Shown here: piece after piece, positions 4,648 to 5,517 of the stretch
Layout of the letters: the number at the start of each line of letters is the position of its first letter
How positions within the stretch are numbered: position 1 is the stretch's first letter
Assembly (NCBI GenBank): GCA_035693805.1
Contig: DASSGA010000268.1
Span: 1-5,517 of the forward strand
Reading direction: 5' to 3'
Origin: Kaftiobacterium sp035693805
GTDB lineage: Bacteria; Sysuimicrobiota; Sysuimicrobiia; Sysuimicrobiales; Kaftiobacteriaceae
Length of the DNA: 5,517 nucleotides
Translations under genes and position numbers: made by a program
The notes under the pieces: generated by a model
Told to the model about the DNA's origin: nothing
Databases searched by the model: none
The model's input: the letters and a program-made list of their open reading frames with translations, nothing else

Positions 4648-5517
4648 ATGAGGTACCGGGGCCGCCTGTCCGCCCTTGTGAGCGCCCTGGTCCTGCTCGG
4701 TGCCGCCCTGCCCGCGTCCGGCCAGGCTGTGGTGCAGCGCGTCGACGTCCAGGTGGCCGTCGATGGCCCGCCGCCGCACCTGGTGATCCGCGAGCGGCTG
4801 GCGGCCACCGTGCACAGCGTGGCGGAGCGTCTCCTGGTCGGCCGGCCGCTGGACCAGTTGACGGCGCTCGGTTCCACTCTGGGCGAGACCGTCGCGGGCG
4901 TCGTCGGCCGCGTCGCGGGAGGATACGCGGTGAGCACGGCCACCGTGGACGTTGGAGCTACTTCGCTCGTGACCGTCCGCCTGCGACCGGTCGGTCTTCT
5001 GATCGCCGGTGCGGATCTTGCGCCCGACCTCCGCGCGGTCCACCCGCGGGTGCGCGACCTGGTGGGACGATCGCTGGGCGCCCGCGCGGAACCCGAACTC
5101 CAGACTCTCTACGCGGCGCTGCCCGTCGGCGCTCTGGAGTGGGCCGCACCGATCCTCGAGGCCCGGGCCCGGGAGACGGTGGAGATGTCGCTCCCGGGGT
5201 TCACAGCCGCGGTCCAGGTCCGGGTCGTGGGAGAGCGGGCACAGGTCGGGCTCGTCGTGCTGCCGGCGGACACGCGGCTCGTGCGGAACATCGGCGTGCG
5301 CTTCCGTTCGTCCTCCATCCCCACGATGTTGCTGGACCAGCACGCGCCGGCCGTGGCATCGATGGCCGAGCCCTTGCGCGGGCTGCCCGTGGCATTCGCG
5401 CAGGCGCACCGCGCGGCTCTGGAGGAGCTGATCCGCACCGAGCTCTCCGGCTATCCACCCGCCCGGCAGTACCGCGTCGTGGCGGTAGCGGGTCTCGATG
5501 TGGGCGAGACCACCTAC
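4648..5517 (+). CDS. Secreted protein with POTRA-like repeat modules, 3' truncated by the window edge
   Basis: An ATG at 4648 opens a frame that stays open for 290 codons to the last base, so the stop lies beyond the window. I do not recognise the family. Residues 1-25 are a signal peptide: R-Y-R-G-R, a hydrophobic core A-L-V-S-A-L-V-L-L-G-A-A-L, then A-S-G before Q26. The rest appears to be successive modules of strand, two helices, strand, strand, the POTRA order: about 29-114, 115-206 and 209 onward. Modules 1 and 3 resemble each other best: V-D-V-Q-V versus I-G-V-R-F, then V-A-E-R-L-L-V-G-R-P-L versus M-A-E-P-L-R-G-L-P-V, then Y-x-V-x4-V/L-D-V-G-x-T. No cysteine is present. It starts 7 bp after the bamA stop with no clear Shine-Dalgarno, suggesting translational coupling. 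A divergent Omp85-like protein with a barrel beyond the edge, or a soluble periplasmic BamA partner, are both possible. The gene is near certain; POTRA likeness is inferred from pattern. Confidence 0.85.
   Translation, partial: MRYRGRLSALVSALVLLGAALPASGQAVVQRVDVQVAVDGPPPHLVIRERLAATVHSVAERLLVGRPLDQLTALGSTLGETVAGVVGRVAGGYAVSTATVDVGATSLVTVRLRPVGLLIAGADLAPDLRAVHPRVRDLVGRSLGARAEPELQTLYAALPVGALEWAAPILEARARETVEMSLPGFTAAVQVRVVGERAQVGLVVLPADTRLVRNIGVRFRSSSIPTMLLDQHAPAVASMAEPLRGLPVAFAQAHRAALEELIRTELSGYPPARQYRVVAVAGLDVGETTY
4732..5517 (+). repeat. Three POTRA-like protein modules (third incomplete)
   Basis: Approximate module spans are 4732-4989, 4990-5265 and 5272-5517. Each reads as an opening strand with alternating valines, an alpha-helical pair and a closing strand pair; modules 1 and 2 end with V-T-V-R-L-R-P and V-G-L-V-V-L-P. 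The third module lacks its last strand because the window ends at D-V-G-E-T-T-Y. There is no DNA-level repeat, so any duplication is ancient. Module 2 is the most divergent and its boundaries are least certain. Confidence 0.45.

Noticed and set aside
3450..4943. A 497-codon open frame on the minus strand, opposite bamA and the start of the next gene
   Set aside because: It is antisense to a clear Omp85 barrel, its translation is low-complexity and rich in R, E, G and P with no domain, and GC-rich third positions commonly leave the opposite strand open.
5009..5431. A plus-strand 140-codon frame inside the last gene
   Set aside because: It is R/S/C/W-rich, out of frame with the signal-peptide-bearing frame that starts at 4648 and stays open to the edge, and is typical of a GC-rich shadow.

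Overview
The window is a compact, single-strand (+) block of outer-membrane biogenesis genes from a high-GC diderm bacterium. The GC richness, the dense GC-biased third codon positions, two TTG starts and one GTG start, and the tamB-bamA neighbourhood all fit a deep-branching diderm such as a Terrabacteria-type or candidate-phylum lineage. The phylum cannot be fixed from sequence alone. No mobile element, RNA gene, CRISPR array or sign of recent transfer is visible.

Layout: (1) bases 1-1341, the 3' part of a tamB-like gene whose frame is open from base 1; (2) an 87-bp gap with a GC hairpin, a possible SigB-like promoter and a strong purine-rich Shine-Dalgarno; (3) 1429-2109, an alternative sigma-70 factor with SigB/FliA-like region 2, regions 2 and 4 clear, and region 3 shortened; (4) 2138-2776, an unrecognised 212-residue single-pass membrane protein with a helical cytoplasmic head and a long proline-rich outside segment; (5) 2823-4640, a complete Omp85/BamA protein with signal peptide, proline-rich linker, three POTRA domains and a beta-barrel; (6) 4648 to the window end, a secreted protein with no recognised family, cut by the edge, that appears to be built of repeated beta-alpha-alpha-beta-beta (POTRA-like) modules.

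How the parts fit: BamA inserts barrel proteins into the outer membrane, and TamB-type proteins bridge the periplasm, working with Omp85 proteins or in lipid transport. The last gene follows bamA by 7 bp with no clear Shine-Dalgarno, so it is probably translationally coupled and may act with BamA. The most unusual point is that a sigma factor and a membrane protein with anti-sigma-like topology sit between tamB and bamA. This suggests, by inference, that outer-membrane assembly is wired to a dedicated envelope-sensing sigma circuit. The second notable point is the apparently undescribed POTRA-like repeat protein after bamA.
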